NCBI GenBank assembly: GCA_900538705.1
Contig: UPZG01000001.1
Location: 372,001 to 436,000, forward strand
Length of the DNA stretch: 64,000 nucleotides
Reading direction: 5' to 3'
From: an uncultured Porphyromonadaceae bacterium
GTDB lineage: Bacteria; Bacteroidota; Bacteroidia; Bacteroidales; Barnesiellaceae_A
Below, piece by piece: positions 49,102-57,870 of the stretch (its first letter is position 1; each line of letters begins with the position of its first letter). The position numbers and the translations under genes are program-made. The notes beneath the pieces were generated by a model. That model made no database searches, was not told the origin of the DNA, and saw only the letters and a program-made list of their open reading frames with translations.

Positions 49102-49752
49102 ATGACTATGAAACGTGTTATTTTTGTCATTATGATGTTTTTGGCCGTAGTAGGCGTGTATGCTGCGGCTGTACCCGGGGAGCAACTCGAAGCGAGTGAT
49201 GGGTTGCGTTCAGAGCAGTTCTATTTAGACTCTCTGCGTCTTGTGACACAAGAGCGGATGTATGCCGACTCGCTCAATGCAGAGTTTGAGAAGCAGCATT
49301 TATTTTATTCACAGCCCTCCTCTTTCATGGAAGATAGTAAGATTGTGATTCCATTGGGCTTTTTTCTGATGGTGCTTGGTATTGTTGTTGTCTCTGTTGT
49401 AACTTCATACAAGAATAAGAGCAACTTCTATAAGGTGATGGAAAAGGCGATAGAGGTGGGACAACCTGTTCCCGAGGGGCTCTTCTTATCCGGGAAACGG
49501 AATACAGAGATGTCGCCGTCACGTACACTGCGTGTTTCCTTTATATTATTGGGCATAGGTATAGGCGGATTGATATTGGGAATGGTAATTCCCGAGGTGA
49601 TTGTTTGCGCCGTGTCGTCAGCTCCTATTCTTATAGGTTTGGGTTACTTGGTGGTTTATTACATGGAGCGCAAGCAAGAGAGAGCCGACCGTGCCAAAGA
49701 GGTACATTCTGATAATAGCGATAAAATAGTGTCGGGCGAAGATGAGAAGTAA
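49102..49752 (+). CDS. DUF6249-like membrane protein in a sigma operon
   Basis: A 216-residue exported membrane protein. A signal peptide (MTMKRVIFVIMMFLAVVGVYA) leads to a periplasmic segment of about 55 residues, a TM helix (VIPLGFFLMVLGIVVVSVVT), a cytoplasmic loop (YKNKSNFYKVMEKAIEVGQP) and two further TM helices, then a charged tail. The loop with VMEKAIEVGQPVPEGLF is typical of a Bacteroidota family found in front of ECF sigma genes. It overlaps the sigma gene by 11 nt. A role in sensing or holding the sigma system is inferred. ATG 49108 is an alternative start. Confidence 0.7.
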   Translation: MTMKRVIFVIMMFLAVVGVYAAAVPGEQLEASDGLRSEQFYLDSLRLVTQERMYADSLNAEFEKQHLFYSQPSSFMEDSKIVIPLGFFLMVLGIVVVSVVTSYKNKSNFYKVMEKAIEVGQPVPEGLFLSGKRNTEMSPSRTLRVSFILLGIGIGGLILGMVIPEVIVCAVSSAPILIGLGYLVVYYMERKQERADRAKEVHSDNSDKIVSGEDEK

Positions 49753-50278
49753 AGCCCCCGACAGCCTGTTAGTTTCACGCGTCATGCTGCTCGACGACCG
49801 CAAGGCTTTTGCCGCGCTCGTCGAGCGCTATCAGGGCGCATTGCGTCGCTTTTTCCTCCATCACACGGGAGGCGATGCCATGCTGGCCGACGACTTGGCG
49901 CAAGAGACGTTCCTAAAATGCTATTATGGCATCAGGCAGTACAAAGGGTTGGCAGGGTTTTCCACGTGGCTCTATCGTATTGCGTATAATGTTTTCTTGG
50001 ATTATGCGCGTACGGCAAAGCCAACTGCTCCGGCCGAGGCTATCCCCGAGGCGGCAGCAAGCGTATCGACCGACGAACGGATTGATATTACAGCAGCTTT
50101 GGCCTTGCTTTCGACACAAGAGCGAGCCGTCGTGTCGCTTTTTTATATAGAAGACCGTACGGTCGAGGATGTAGCCCGCATCCTCTCTATGCCGCAGGGC
50201 ACGGTGAAGTCGCACCTTGCACGGTCGAGGTGTAAATTGGCAGATTTTCTAAAAAAGAATGGATATGAAACGAAATAA
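49742..50278 (+). CDS. ECF-type RNA polymerase sigma factor
   Basis: A 178-residue ECF sigma factor. Region 2: LVERYQGALRRFFLHHTGG, DLAQETFLKCYYGI and FSTWLYRIAYNVFLDYAR. Region 4 HTH: LFYIEDRTVEDVARILSM and QGTVKSHLARSRCKL. It is encoded between a membrane protein (11 nt overlap) and a small two-TM protein (20 nt overlap), the classical layout of a membrane-controlled sigma. The promoter at 48995-49023 fits its own class. Confidence 0.92.
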   Translation: MRSKAPDSLLVSRVMLLDDRKAFAALVERYQGALRRFFLHHTGGDAMLADDLAQETFLKCYYGIRQYKGLAGFSTWLYRIAYNVFLDYARTAKPTAPAEAIPEAAASVSTDERIDITAALALLSTQERAVVSLFYIEDRTVEDVARILSMPQGTVKSHLARSRCKLADFLKKNGYETK

Positions 50279-50600
50279 GACTTTGCGTGATACACCGGCA
50301 GACGACCGCATCTTGCGGCAATACCTGCATGATAATGCCTTGCAGCCCGGAGAGAATCCTTGGTTCACGCCCCGCCTCATGAACAAGTTGCCGCCTGTTG
50401 CTCCGACGCTGCCCGGACGATGGGTTATGACGACGGTTACGTTGTTGGCGGTTGTGGTATGTCTGGTAGCACTCTGTTATATTCCGTCGTCGGCAGTGAA
50501 CTTTTCGTCGGCCGAGCTGTTATGTGTATATATTGCCATAGCGAGTGTAGTGGCTCTCGTGGCAGTGCAGATAGTAAGATTGATAAAGACATACTTCTGA
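50259..50600 (+). CDS. small two-TM sigma-associated protein, putative anti-sigma
   Basis: A 113-residue protein overlapping the sigma gene by 20 nt. The cytoplasmic N-terminus of about 55 residues contains ENPWFTPRLMNKLP, a motif recurrent in Bacteroidales proteins encoded after ECF sigma factors. Two TM helices follow (VMTTVTLLAVVVCLVALCYI and LCVYIAIASVVALVAVQIVR). It lacks the HHCC zinc motif of ZAS anti-sigmas, so it would be of another type. ATG 50265 is an equally good start. Confidence 0.7.
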   Translation: MDMKRNKTLRDTPADDRILRQYLHDNALQPGENPWFTPRLMNKLPPVAPTLPGRWVMTTVTLLAVVVCLVALCYIPSSAVNFSSAELLCVYIAIASVVALVAVQIVRLIKTYF

Positions 50601-50646
50601 TTTTGATTCTCTCTCAAGCGTTTAACAATTTTGACTAAGTGCGCGA

Positions 50647-50678
50647 AACGTCGGTGATTGCGAAACCACCGACGTTTT
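50647..50678 (+). terminator. terminator of the second sigma operon
   Basis: AACGTCGGTG (50647-50656) pairs with CACCGACGTT (50667-50676), then TTC. Confidence 0.7.
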
Positions 50679-50714
50679 CATGTCTTGTCGCTACCGTAAG
50701 TCGATGTATACTTT

Positions 50715-50763
50715 CCTTTAACAAAACACTCCCGCAAGAGCCGTTTGCAGGCTTTTGCGGGAG
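50715..50763 (-). terminator. terminator after mrp
   Basis: CTCCCGCAA plus AGCC (50729-50742) pairs with GGCT plus TTGCGGGAG (50750-50763). On the minus strand it is followed by a T-rich tail. Confidence 0.7.
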
Positions 50764-50803
50764 AGTATGCAATTGGGGAGAAGTGGGGGTGTAAATGATG
50801 CCC

Positions 50804-51904
50804 CTATTTCTGCATTTCTACCTTCTGTGTGGCCGGTTGTTCACGGTTGCGCTTCTCGGTAGCTTTCACTACCTCTTCGGCAAGGTGGCGGAAAGCCTCA
50901 CCGGCAGCGGTATCGTCGAGAGCGACAGGATGGCCGGCGTCGCCCGATTCGCAGATGCTTTGCACGATAGGTATCTGCCCCAGCAAAGCTACGTGCATCT
51001 CCTCTGCAAGACGTTTGCCTCCCTCTTTGCCGAAGAGGTAGTAGCGATTGTTGGGAAGTTCGGCCGGTGTAAACCAGCTCATGTTTTCAACCAATCCCAG
51101 AATGGGCACATTTACTTTTTCGCCGGTAAACATGCTGATGCCTTTTCGGGCATCGGCGAGAGCTACCTCTTGGGGTGTGGTCACTACGATGGCGCCCGTT
51201 ATGGCAAGAGTCTGTACCAAGGTAAGGTGTATGTCGCTTGTGCCCGGCGGCAGGTCGAGAACAAAGTAGTCGAGCTCGCCCCAGTCGGCCTCGGTGATGA
51301 GCTGTTTCAATGCGTTGCTTGCCATGCCGCCGCGCCATAGTACGGCATCGTCTTTCCGAACGAAAAATCCTATTGAAAGTATCTTTACGCCATACTTCTC
51401 TATGGGTATGATGTAGCTATGACCGTCGCGTTCTTCGGCATATACCTGCTCGTCTTCTATATTGAACATTTTAGGAGCCGATGGACCGAAGATGTCGGCA
51501 TCGAGCAGACCGGTTTTGTAGCCTGCACGCGCAAGTGCCACTGCAAGGTTCGATGCTACGGTCGATTTACCTACACCGCCTTTTCCCGATGATACGGCAA
51601 TGATATTTTTTACTCCCGGCAGCGGGTTCTGCAGGGTGGGGCGAGGCGCAACGCGGCTCTTTACGGCTATCGTTACCTCGGCCTCTTCCGAGGCGTAGGC
51701 ATGAATGGCTGCTTCGGCAGCTTTTACGATAGAGCGGGTGAATGGGTCGTTGGCCTTCTCGAAGATGAGCGTAAACGACACTTTGTTGCCGTCGATACGT
51801 ATGTCATCTTCGACCATATTGTTTTCTATGAGGTTCTTGCCATTACCCGGGTATCGCACTTGTGCGAGCGCGTCGAGTATTAGTTTGGGATATAATTTCT
51901 CCAT
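50804..51904 (-). CDS. mrp: Mrp/NBP35-type iron-sulfur carrier ATPase
   Basis: A 366-residue P-loop ATPase (ApbC/Mrp) that carries and delivers FeS clusters. An N-terminal MIP18-like domain of about 90 residues (LDALAQVRYPGNGKNLIENN) precedes the deviant Walker A VSSGKGGVGKSTVASNLA and LLDADIFGPSAPKMF. DYFVLDLPPGTSDIHLTLVQ is the switch/Walker B region. I do not see the C-terminal CxxC clearly, so cluster binding may use other ligands. Monocistronic; a -7-like TACATTTG lies on the minus strand at 51975-51982. Confidence 0.92.
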   Translation of the reverse strand: MEKLYPKLILDALAQVRYPGNGKNLIENNMVEDDIRIDGNKVSFTLIFEKANDPFTRSIVKAAEAAIHAYASEEAEVTIAVKSRVAPRPTLQNPLPGVKNIIAVSSGKGGVGKSTVASNLAVALARAGYKTGLLDADIFGPSAPKMFNIEDEQVYAEERDGHSYIIPIEKYGVKILSIGFFVRKDDAVLWRGGMASNALKQLITEADWGELDYFVLDLPPGTSDIHLTLVQTLAITGAIVVTTPQEVALADARKGISMFTGEKVNVPILGLVENMSWFTPAELPNNRYYLFGKEGGKRLAEEMHVALLGQIPIVQSICESGDAGHPVALDDTAAGEAFRHLAEEVVKATEKRNREQPATQKVEMQK

Positions 51905-52074
51905 TGTATATAGTGTTTTGTATTTTGCTTAGGTGAGTTCGGCCATGGTCGTATTGCCGGATGTTTTGCTCATGCAAATGTAGCAATTTTGCGATTGTAT
52001 TGTAAATGATAAATGAAAGAACCTTGCTTTTTGTTTTGGCTCTTTCTGTATTTTGTGAGATGGTATAGATAGTT

Positions 52075-52118
52075 ACAGGGAGCTGCACCGGCGGGTCCAT
52101 ACCGTTGCAGCTCCCTGT
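52075..52118 (-). terminator. 13-bp hairpin downstream of ppx
   Basis: ACAGGGAGCTGCA (52075-52087) pairs perfectly with TGCAGCTCCCTGT (52106-52118). It lacks a T run on either side, so termination is uncertain. Confidence 0.45.
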
Positions 52119-52155
52119 ATGAGGTGGGCACACCCCTGTATCTTTCTTATTACTC

Positions 52156-53070
52156 TTATGCTTTTTTATCTTTATCGAGTCGGTCGCTCGCATACATGGC
52201 ATCTATGATACCATCAGAGAGTCCTATTACAGGTACCGAGATAAATTCGGCACCTACCGTGTCGGCTATGTGCAGAAATATTTCGGCTGCGGGCACTATC
52301 ACATCGGCTCGGTCTTGTTTCAGATTATATTTATCCATGCGTTCGGTTATAGTCAGGGGCAGCAACTGGCTGTATATGGCGCGGAGCGACTCCACCGGCA
52401 GGCGTTTCATCTCTTTGTCAGCTTCGGCCAGCGGGGCGAGCTTAAAGAGCTTGTTGATGTTGCCGCCCGACCCAATGATATTTACATGTCGCATAGAATG
52501 CGTTACAGAGGCGAGGTCGCTCTCCATCTTCTCCCAAGCTCCGTTTTCTACGGCATTGCTAAGTATGCGCACCGTTCCTATGTTGTACGATTTGGAATAT
52601 ACGAGTACTCCCTCGGTCAGCAGGTTTACCTCGGTACTTCCACCGCCTACATCTACGTAAAGATAGTTGCCTTTGCGGTCTTCCAGACACTCGATGTGGT
52701 TGTTATATACCATGCGGGCTTCCTCCTCACCGTCGATGATTTCGATGTCTATACCGGTCGATTTTTTAATATCCTGTATTACATCGTTCCCGTTGCGGGC
52801 GTCGCGCATGGCCGATGTGGCACAGGCTCGATAGCGGTTTACATCGTATATCTTCATCAGTTGTTTGAATGCCTTCATGAGGCGTTTCAGCTTGCGTGCC
52901 TTTCTTTCTGATAGTTCACCTTTGGCAAAGACGTCGAAGCCCAAGCGTAGCGGCACGCGCACAAGCATCTCTTTCTTGAAGCTTTTTTCTTGGCTGTCGT
53001 CGACACTTTTTATGAGTAGTCTGGCAGCATTAGAGCCTATGTCTATGGCACCATACACAGTTTTTCCCAT
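52156..53070 (-). CDS. ppx: Ppx/GppA-type exopolyphosphatase
   Basis: A 304-residue ASKHA-fold phosphatase that shortens polyphosphate or acts on pppGpp. YGAIDIGSNAARLLI is the first phosphate loop, YRACATSAMRDARN the conserved central segment and YLYVDVGGGSTEVNLL the second loop. It has only the N-terminal domains; the HD-like C-terminal half of E. coli Ppx (513 residues) is absent. The ATG follows the ppk stop codon directly with no gap, so the two are translationally linked and jointly set polyphosphate level. Confidence 0.9.
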   Translation of the reverse strand: MGKTVYGAIDIGSNAARLLIKSVDDSQEKSFKKEMLVRVPLRLGFDVFAKGELSERKARKLKRLMKAFKQLMKIYDVNRYRACATSAMRDARNGNDVIQDIKKSTGIDIEIIDGEEEARMVYNNHIECLEDRKGNYLYVDVGGGSTEVNLLTEGVLVYSKSYNIGTVRILSNAVENGAWEKMESDLASVTHSMRHVNIIGSGGNINKLFKLAPLAEADKEMKRLPVESLRAIYSQLLPLTITERMDKYNLKQDRADVIVPAAEIFLHIADTVGAEFISVPVIGLSDGIIDAMYASDRLDKDKKA

Positions 53071-55161
53071 CTATTTCTCTTCTTTATCGTTTTCTTTTGT
53101 TTCCTTTTCTATGTTTTCTGTCAGATAATATTCATACAACTCTTCTTGCGAGCGGAATGGGTGTTCGTCGTCGGTTGTCCATGAGAGGTTCTCTCCACTG
53201 CCATCGACGATGCGTCCTTGCATGTTGTCGCGAAGCCCGTATTCCACGACACGCCGCAAGTCGGCCTTTATCTCGGGGTCGTAGACAGGGGCTACTACTT
53301 CTACGCGGTTGTCGAGATTACGAGTCATCCAGTCGGCCGAACCGATATAGATACGCTCATCGCCACCATTGGCAAAAATAAATATGCGCGAGTGTTCGAG
53401 GAAGCGGTCTATGATACCGTTGATGCGGATAGTATCGCTCACACCTTTTATCCCAGTGATAAGTGAGCAATTGCCTCGTACGAGCAAATCTATGGGTATG
53501 CCGTGAGACGATGCCTCGTAGAGCTTCTGTACCATGACGGGGTCTGTGATGTGGTTTACTTTCATCATGATATATGCCGGTTTGCCCAACTCTTTGTTTT
53601 TTATCTCCTGATTGATAAGGCGTATGAATTTTTGCTTCATTTCGTTGGGCGATACAAGCAGTTCTTTATAGCTTACCGGCATATAGGGGCGTTCTATAAA
53701 GTCGAATACTGCCGACACATCGCGTACAATGCTTTTGTGTGCCGTCATGAGCAGGTAGTCGGTATAGGAACGGGCATTTCCCTCGTGGAAGTTGCCGGTG
53801 CTTATGCAGGCAATATCGCTACCCGAGCGCATGGATATGTGGGTGATTTTCGAGTGAACTTTGAGTCCTTCTACGCCAAAGATGACTTGTATCCCGGCAT
53901 CTTGCATCATTTTAGACCATCCGATGTTGGAGGCTTCGTCAAATCGTGCCAGCAATTCTATAACTACTGTTACTTTTTTGCCATTTCGGGCGGCATTCAC
54001 GAGTGCCTTCACTACTTTCGAGTCTTTGGCAAGGCGGTATAGTGTGGTTTTTATGCTCTTTACCTCCTTACTTATAGCAGCCTCTTGTAGCAGACGTATA
54101 TAAGAGTCGAAGTTGTGGTATGGTACATGGATAAAACGGTCGCGCTCTCGTATGAGTTGCAGCAGACTTACGTCGCCGGAAAATTCTTTTTTGATGATGG
54201 GAGTCCATCGTGGATATTTCAAATCGTCGCGACCGCAGTCGGGAAAGCGCATCAAATCCTTGTGATTGTGATAACGTCCGCCAGCCAGTACCGTATCTAA
54301 TTTATCGAGTTTCAGTCGATTCATCATCCGCCTTAGAAGGTCTTGAGGCATCGATGAGTCATAAATGACGCGCAATGGTTCACCTCGTTTGCGGCTTTTT
54401 ACGCCTTTCGATATTTTTTGTAACAAGCCGGTGCGAAGGTCGTTGTCTATCTCCATTTCGGCATCTTTTGTAAATTTGAAAGCATAAGCCTCAAAATCGG
54501 TATAGCCCAAGCCTGTAAACACAAACGGCAGGCAGTATCGCACTATGTCATCGAGATACATCAGGTAGCATGCCTCGTCGCGGTTGGGCAGTCGAATAAA
54601 ACGTCCGCACTCGGCCACAGGCAGCTCTATGACGGCATATTCGCTTTTCTGATTTTTGTTGCGCATCTTTACGGCGAGATAAATGTTTTCGTCGCCTTCT
54701 CTACCCAACCATTTCACCTGCGACAGCCATACGGGGCTTATCATGCCGTTGAGCTTGTCGCGGTAGTAAGCCTCTATGAAGCTGCGTTGTACGCCATCGA
54801 GCTGCGTATTGTTGATGAGAAAAATATTTTCGCCACGAAGCAGCTCGGTTACGTGAGCAATGGCTTGTTCATAAACAACAGCATAGCGGTTGTTCAGTTT
54901 ATTGATTTGCTTGATGATTTTGCGGGCATTCTCCTGCTCTTTTTTAGCATTTCGGTCGGCGCACTCTATCACTCTGTTTTGAGATGCCACACGTACCCTG
55001 AAAAACTCGTCAAGGTTGTTAGAGTAGATGCCCAGAAAGGACAATCGTTCGAGCAGAGGCACATGCTCTTTCATAGCCTCCTGTAAGATACGTTGGTTGA
55101 AATACATCCAACTCACGTCGCGCGGTAAAAAGTACTTATTTGTCTTTGCCTTTTTCTCCAT
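53071..55161 (-). CDS. ppk1: polyphosphate kinase 1
   Basis: A 696-residue PPK1 that polymerises ATP gamma-phosphate into polyphosphate at the inner membrane. Four domains: N-terminal (RDVSWMYFNQRILQEA, LSFLGIYSNNLDEFFRVRVA), head, and two PLD-like catalytic domains. The autophosphorylated His is in GLKVHSKITHIS, the second catalytic His in FLEHSRIFIFANGG, and STGNFHEGNARSYTDY and LVRGNCSLITGIKG are family motifs. It is followed at zero distance by ppx. A minus-strand TATCTTTG (55177-55184) lies 15 nt before the start. Confidence 0.96.
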   Translation of the reverse strand: MEKKAKTNKYFLPRDVSWMYFNQRILQEAMKEHVPLLERLSFLGIYSNNLDEFFRVRVASQNRVIECADRNAKKEQENARKIIKQINKLNNRYAVVYEQAIAHVTELLRGENIFLINNTQLDGVQRSFIEAYYRDKLNGMISPVWLSQVKWLGREGDENIYLAVKMRNKNQKSEYAVIELPVAECGRFIRLPNRDEACYLMYLDDIVRYCLPFVFTGLGYTDFEAYAFKFTKDAEMEIDNDLRTGLLQKISKGVKSRKRGEPLRVIYDSSMPQDLLRRMMNRLKLDKLDTVLAGGRYHNHKDLMRFPDCGRDDLKYPRWTPIIKKEFSGDVSLLQLIRERDRFIHVPYHNFDSYIRLLQEAAISKEVKSIKTTLYRLAKDSKVVKALVNAARNGKKVTVVIELLARFDEASNIGWSKMMQDAGIQVIFGVEGLKVHSKITHISMRSGSDIACISTGNFHEGNARSYTDYLLMTAHKSIVRDVSAVFDFIERPYMPVSYKELLVSPNEMKQKFIRLINQEIKNKELGKPAYIMMKVNHITDPVMVQKLYEASSHGIPIDLLVRGNCSLITGIKGVSDTIRINGIIDRFLEHSRIFIFANGGDERIYIGSADWMTRNLDNRVEVVAPVYDPEIKADLRRVVEYGLRDNMQGRIVDGSGENLSWTTDDEHPFRSQEELYEYYLTENIEKETKENDKEEK

Positions 55162-55176
55162 ACATCTACTTTATTA

Positions 55177-55184
55177 CAAAGATA
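55177..55184 (-). promoter_or_regulatory. ppk1 promoter -7 box
   Basis: TATCTTTG on the minus strand; a -33 element is not clear. It implies a very short leader of about 9-10 nt. Confidence 0.45.
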
Positions 55185-55421
55185 GCATAATATAGTTATA
55201 AATCCTAACCTATAGTGTTGTTTGTTCGACTTGTAATGTCATATTGTTTCAGCAGATTACAAAAATAACGGTGGGGTGTTACAAAGTTGTAACATCAGTG
55301 TAAAAACAATGCTACAAATTATTGCCGGGTTGTCTCTCGAAAAAGATGTATAGACCATGCTTCGTTGTGTTGAGGTAACTTTTATAACAAATTCAGGCAG
55401 CTTTTCGCCCCATTGTCTCTA

Positions 55422-55438
55422 TATATTTGCTACCTTTG
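55422..55438 (+). promoter_or_regulatory. pheS promoter region with two overlapping -7 boxes
   Basis: TATATTTG (55422-55429) and TACCTTTG (55431-55438) both match TAnnTTTG. The second would give a leader of about 20 nt before ATG 55464. No well-placed TTTG is seen for either. Confidence 0.45.
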
Positions 55439-55463
55439 TAGCGATTTTTTGAATTATCGCTCT

Positions 55464-56486
55464 ATGCTTCAAGACAAGATAGAAAATCTTAAACAGGAAA
55501 TTACGGCTCTTAAAGCTGCCAATAAGGATGAGTTAGAGGCTATACGCCTGAAATATCTTTCTAAGAAAGGTATCATCTCTCAGCTTTTCAATGATTTCCG
55601 TTTGGTGCCGCCAGAAGAGAAAAGGCATGTGGGACAGCTTCTTAATGAACTGAAGGAGGCTGCTACAACGCATTTCAATGCTCTGCGCGACTCCATCGAC
55701 AATAACGTACAAGATGTTGCAGGTATCGACCTTACTCGCACGGCATATCCTATTCCGCTGGGTACTCGGCATCCGCTCTCTGTCGTTCGCAATGAGATTT
55801 GCGATATTTTTGCTAAGTTGGGCTTTTCTATAGCCGAAGGACCTGAAATAGAAGACGATTGGCATGTCTTCTCTTCACTCAACTTTGCTCCCGACCATCC
55901 GGCACGCGATATGCAAGATACCTTTTTTGTTACTCGCAATCCCGATATTTTGCTGCGTACACATACGTCGTCGGTACAAACTCGTGTCATGGAGCATACG
56001 CAACCGCCTATCCGCATCATTTGCCCCGGGCGTGTTTATCGCAACGAAGCTATATCGGCGCGCGCCCACTGCTTTTTCCATCAGGTAGAGGCCTTGTATG
56101 TCGATAAGAATGTGTCGTTTGCCGACTTGAAGCAGGCGTTGCTCTTCTTCGCCAAAGAGATGTTTGGTGCCGATACCAAAATACGTTTGCGTCCATCTTA
56201 TTTCCCATTTACCGAGCCTAGTGCTGAGATGGATATCTCGTGCAATCTTTGTGGAGGCAAGGGATGTAGCTTCTGCAAGCATACCGGATGGGTAGAGATA
56301 TTGGGTTGCGGCATGGTCGACCCCAATGTGCTTGAGGCTTGTGGCATAGATAGCCACATGTATAGCGGATATGCTCTCGGTATGGGTATCGAACGTATTA
56401 CCAATCTTAAATACAGAGTAAAAGACCTCCGTCTTTTTTCGGAAAATGATGTTCGTTTCTTAGAAGAATTTGAGTCTATTTTCTAA
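55464..56486 (+). CDS. pheS: phenylalanyl-tRNA synthetase alpha subunit
   Basis: A 340-residue class II synthetase subunit charging tRNA-Phe as an alpha2beta2 enzyme. The coiled-coil N-terminal arm (about 1-85) precedes the catalytic domain with LGTRHPLSVVRNEICDIF, APDHPARDMQDTFFVT (motif 1/2 area), RVYRNEAISARAHCFFHQ (motif 2) and YALGMGIERITNLKY (motif 3). A Cys-rich insertion CNLCGGKGCSFCKHTGW sits before motif 3. The ATG at 55464 was chosen: a TTG further upstream (55413) would place the promoter inside the gene. pheT is not adjacent. Confidence 0.95.
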   Translation: MLQDKIENLKQEITALKAANKDELEAIRLKYLSKKGIISQLFNDFRLVPPEEKRHVGQLLNELKEAATTHFNALRDSIDNNVQDVAGIDLTRTAYPIPLGTRHPLSVVRNEICDIFAKLGFSIAEGPEIEDDWHVFSSLNFAPDHPARDMQDTFFVTRNPDILLRTHTSSVQTRVMEHTQPPIRIICPGRVYRNEAISARAHCFFHQVEALYVDKNVSFADLKQALLFFAKEMFGADTKIRLRPSYFPFTEPSAEMDISCNLCGGKGCSFCKHTGWVEILGCGMVDPNVLEACGIDSHMYSGYALGMGIERITNLKYRVKDLRLFSENDVRFLEEFESIF

Positions 56487-56492
56487 TCATAC

Positions 56493-56535
56493 CTGCCATG
56501 CTCCGGTAAAAAACGGCGGCATGGCAGATTGTATT
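56493..56535 (+). terminator. hairpin after pheS (weak terminator)
   Basis: CTGCCATGC (56493-56501) pairs with GCATGGCAG (56519-56527), with a poor T tail. Confidence 0.45.
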
Positions 56536-56561
56536 TACAAGGTTGCACAAAACAATAGACT

Positions 56562-57242
56562 ATGACAATTGCCGAGCGTTATCGTCGCGTCATACAATGG
56601 TTTACATTGAATATGCCCGTGGCAGAAACCGAGTTGCACTACGAGTCGCCTTACCAGTTGTTGGTAGCGGTAATACTCTCGGCCCAGTGCACCGACAAGC
56701 GGGTAAATCTGGTTACGCCAGCGCTTTTTGAAGCCTATCCTACGGTTTATGATATGGCAACTGCCTCGTCAGACGATATCTATTTATACATAAAAAGTGT
56801 TTCCTATCCCAATAATAAGGCTCGACACCTTGCCGGTATGGCTCGTATGGTGGTAGATGAGTTTGGTGGTGAAATACCATCTGATGTCGACCAGCTGCAA
56901 CGATTGCCGGGAGTAGGGCGTAAGACGGCTAATGTCGTAGCTTCTGTTGTGTGGGGAAAGGCTGCCATGGCAGTCGATACGCATGTGTTTCGAGTCTCCA
57001 ATCGTATAGGCCTTACACGCAATTCACGTACTCCTTTGGAGACGGAGAAAACCCTTGTGAAGTATATACCTGAAGAACTGATTCCCAAAGCCCATCATTG
57101 GCTCATTCTTCATGGCCGATATGTATGTACTGCGCGGCGCCCTCACTGTTTGGAGTGTGGATTGCGCGATTGTTGTGCATATTATATGCGAAGTACCAAG
57201 GGCAAGGATGCTGAGGCCGGGGATACAACGGTAATAGAATGA
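56562..57242 (+). CDS. nth: endonuclease III (DNA glycosylase/AP lyase)
   Basis: A 226-residue HhH-GPD glycosylase removing oxidised pyrimidines. The catalytic Lys121 is in LPGVGRKTANVV, Asp139 in AVDTHVFRVSNR, and the [4Fe-4S] cluster uses CTARRPHCLECGLRDC with C-x6-C-x2-C-x5-C spacing. LLVAVILSAQCTDKRVN is the N-terminal family motif. It follows pheS by 75 nt and may share its transcript through the weak hairpin. Confidence 0.95.
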   Translation: MTIAERYRRVIQWFTLNMPVAETELHYESPYQLLVAVILSAQCTDKRVNLVTPALFEAYPTVYDMATASSDDIYLYIKSVSYPNNKARHLAGMARMVVDEFGGEIPSDVDQLQRLPGVGRKTANVVASVVWGKAAMAVDTHVFRVSNRIGLTRNSRTPLETEKTLVKYIPEELIPKAHHWLILHGRYVCTARRPHCLECGLRDCCAYYMRSTKGKDAEAGDTTVIE

Positions 57243-57360
57243 TGGGTCTTAATATCAGTCTGTAACTGTGACGCAGATTTTGAGTTGTGGTATTGCTGTG
57301 ACTTATTAATTAAATAGAATGTTGCAAGTCTGTGGCGGGCTGTCGGATAGAGGTGGCATA

Positions 57361-57870
57361 TTATCTGAGTAAGACCCGTAAGTATGTCTTCAGGCGGAAG
57401 ATGCCACTCTTCACCGTACCCAGTTTCATGTTTAATTCTTGTGCAATCTCTGCATATGAATAACCCTGTAGCCAACGAGTTATCATGGTACGTTCCCTGT
57501 CGCCTTTTATAGAGGCGATGGCCTGGGAGATTTCGTTGATGGCATACATCTCGTCAGGCGCAGGTGCAAGGTCCTTGATAAAAAGATAAGCCGGTTCTTC
57601 CTCGTCGGCAAGCTTGCCGCATCTTTTACAGTCATTTTGGAAGATATGATACATAATAGTGTACAGCCAGGAGCCAATACTCCCGCACTCTTTGTACGAA
57701 GCTGCATTAGAAATGGCGCGATAAGCTGTCTCTTGATATAAATCTTTAGCGTTAGGAATATTGTAGTGCGTAAGCCGTTTTGCAAAACCCAATAATTCGC
57801 GTTCATGCGCTACAAGGTATTTACAAATAGCTTCGCGCAAAACATCATTGGGTAGATTTTCAGCAACCAT
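57361..57870 (-). CDS. orphan ECF-type sigma factor
   Basis: A 169-residue ECF sigma factor. Region 2: LLGFAKRLTHYNIPNAKDLY, QETAYRAISNA and GSIGSWLYTIMYHIFQND. Region 4 HTH: WLQGYSYAEIAQELNM, KLGTVKSGIFRLKTYL. No anti-sigma or membrane gene accompanies it: downstream it converges with nth, and upstream lies a gene-free 587 nt. It may be controlled at the level of transcription, or by a partner elsewhere. Confidence 0.88.
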   Translation of the reverse strand: MVAENLPNDVLREAICKYLVAHERELLGFAKRLTHYNIPNAKDLYQETAYRAISNAASYKECGSIGSWLYTIMYHIFQNDCKRCGKLADEEEPAYLFIKDLAPAPDEMYAINEISQAIASIKGDRERTMITRWLQGYSYAEIAQELNMKLGTVKSGIFRLKTYLRVLLR

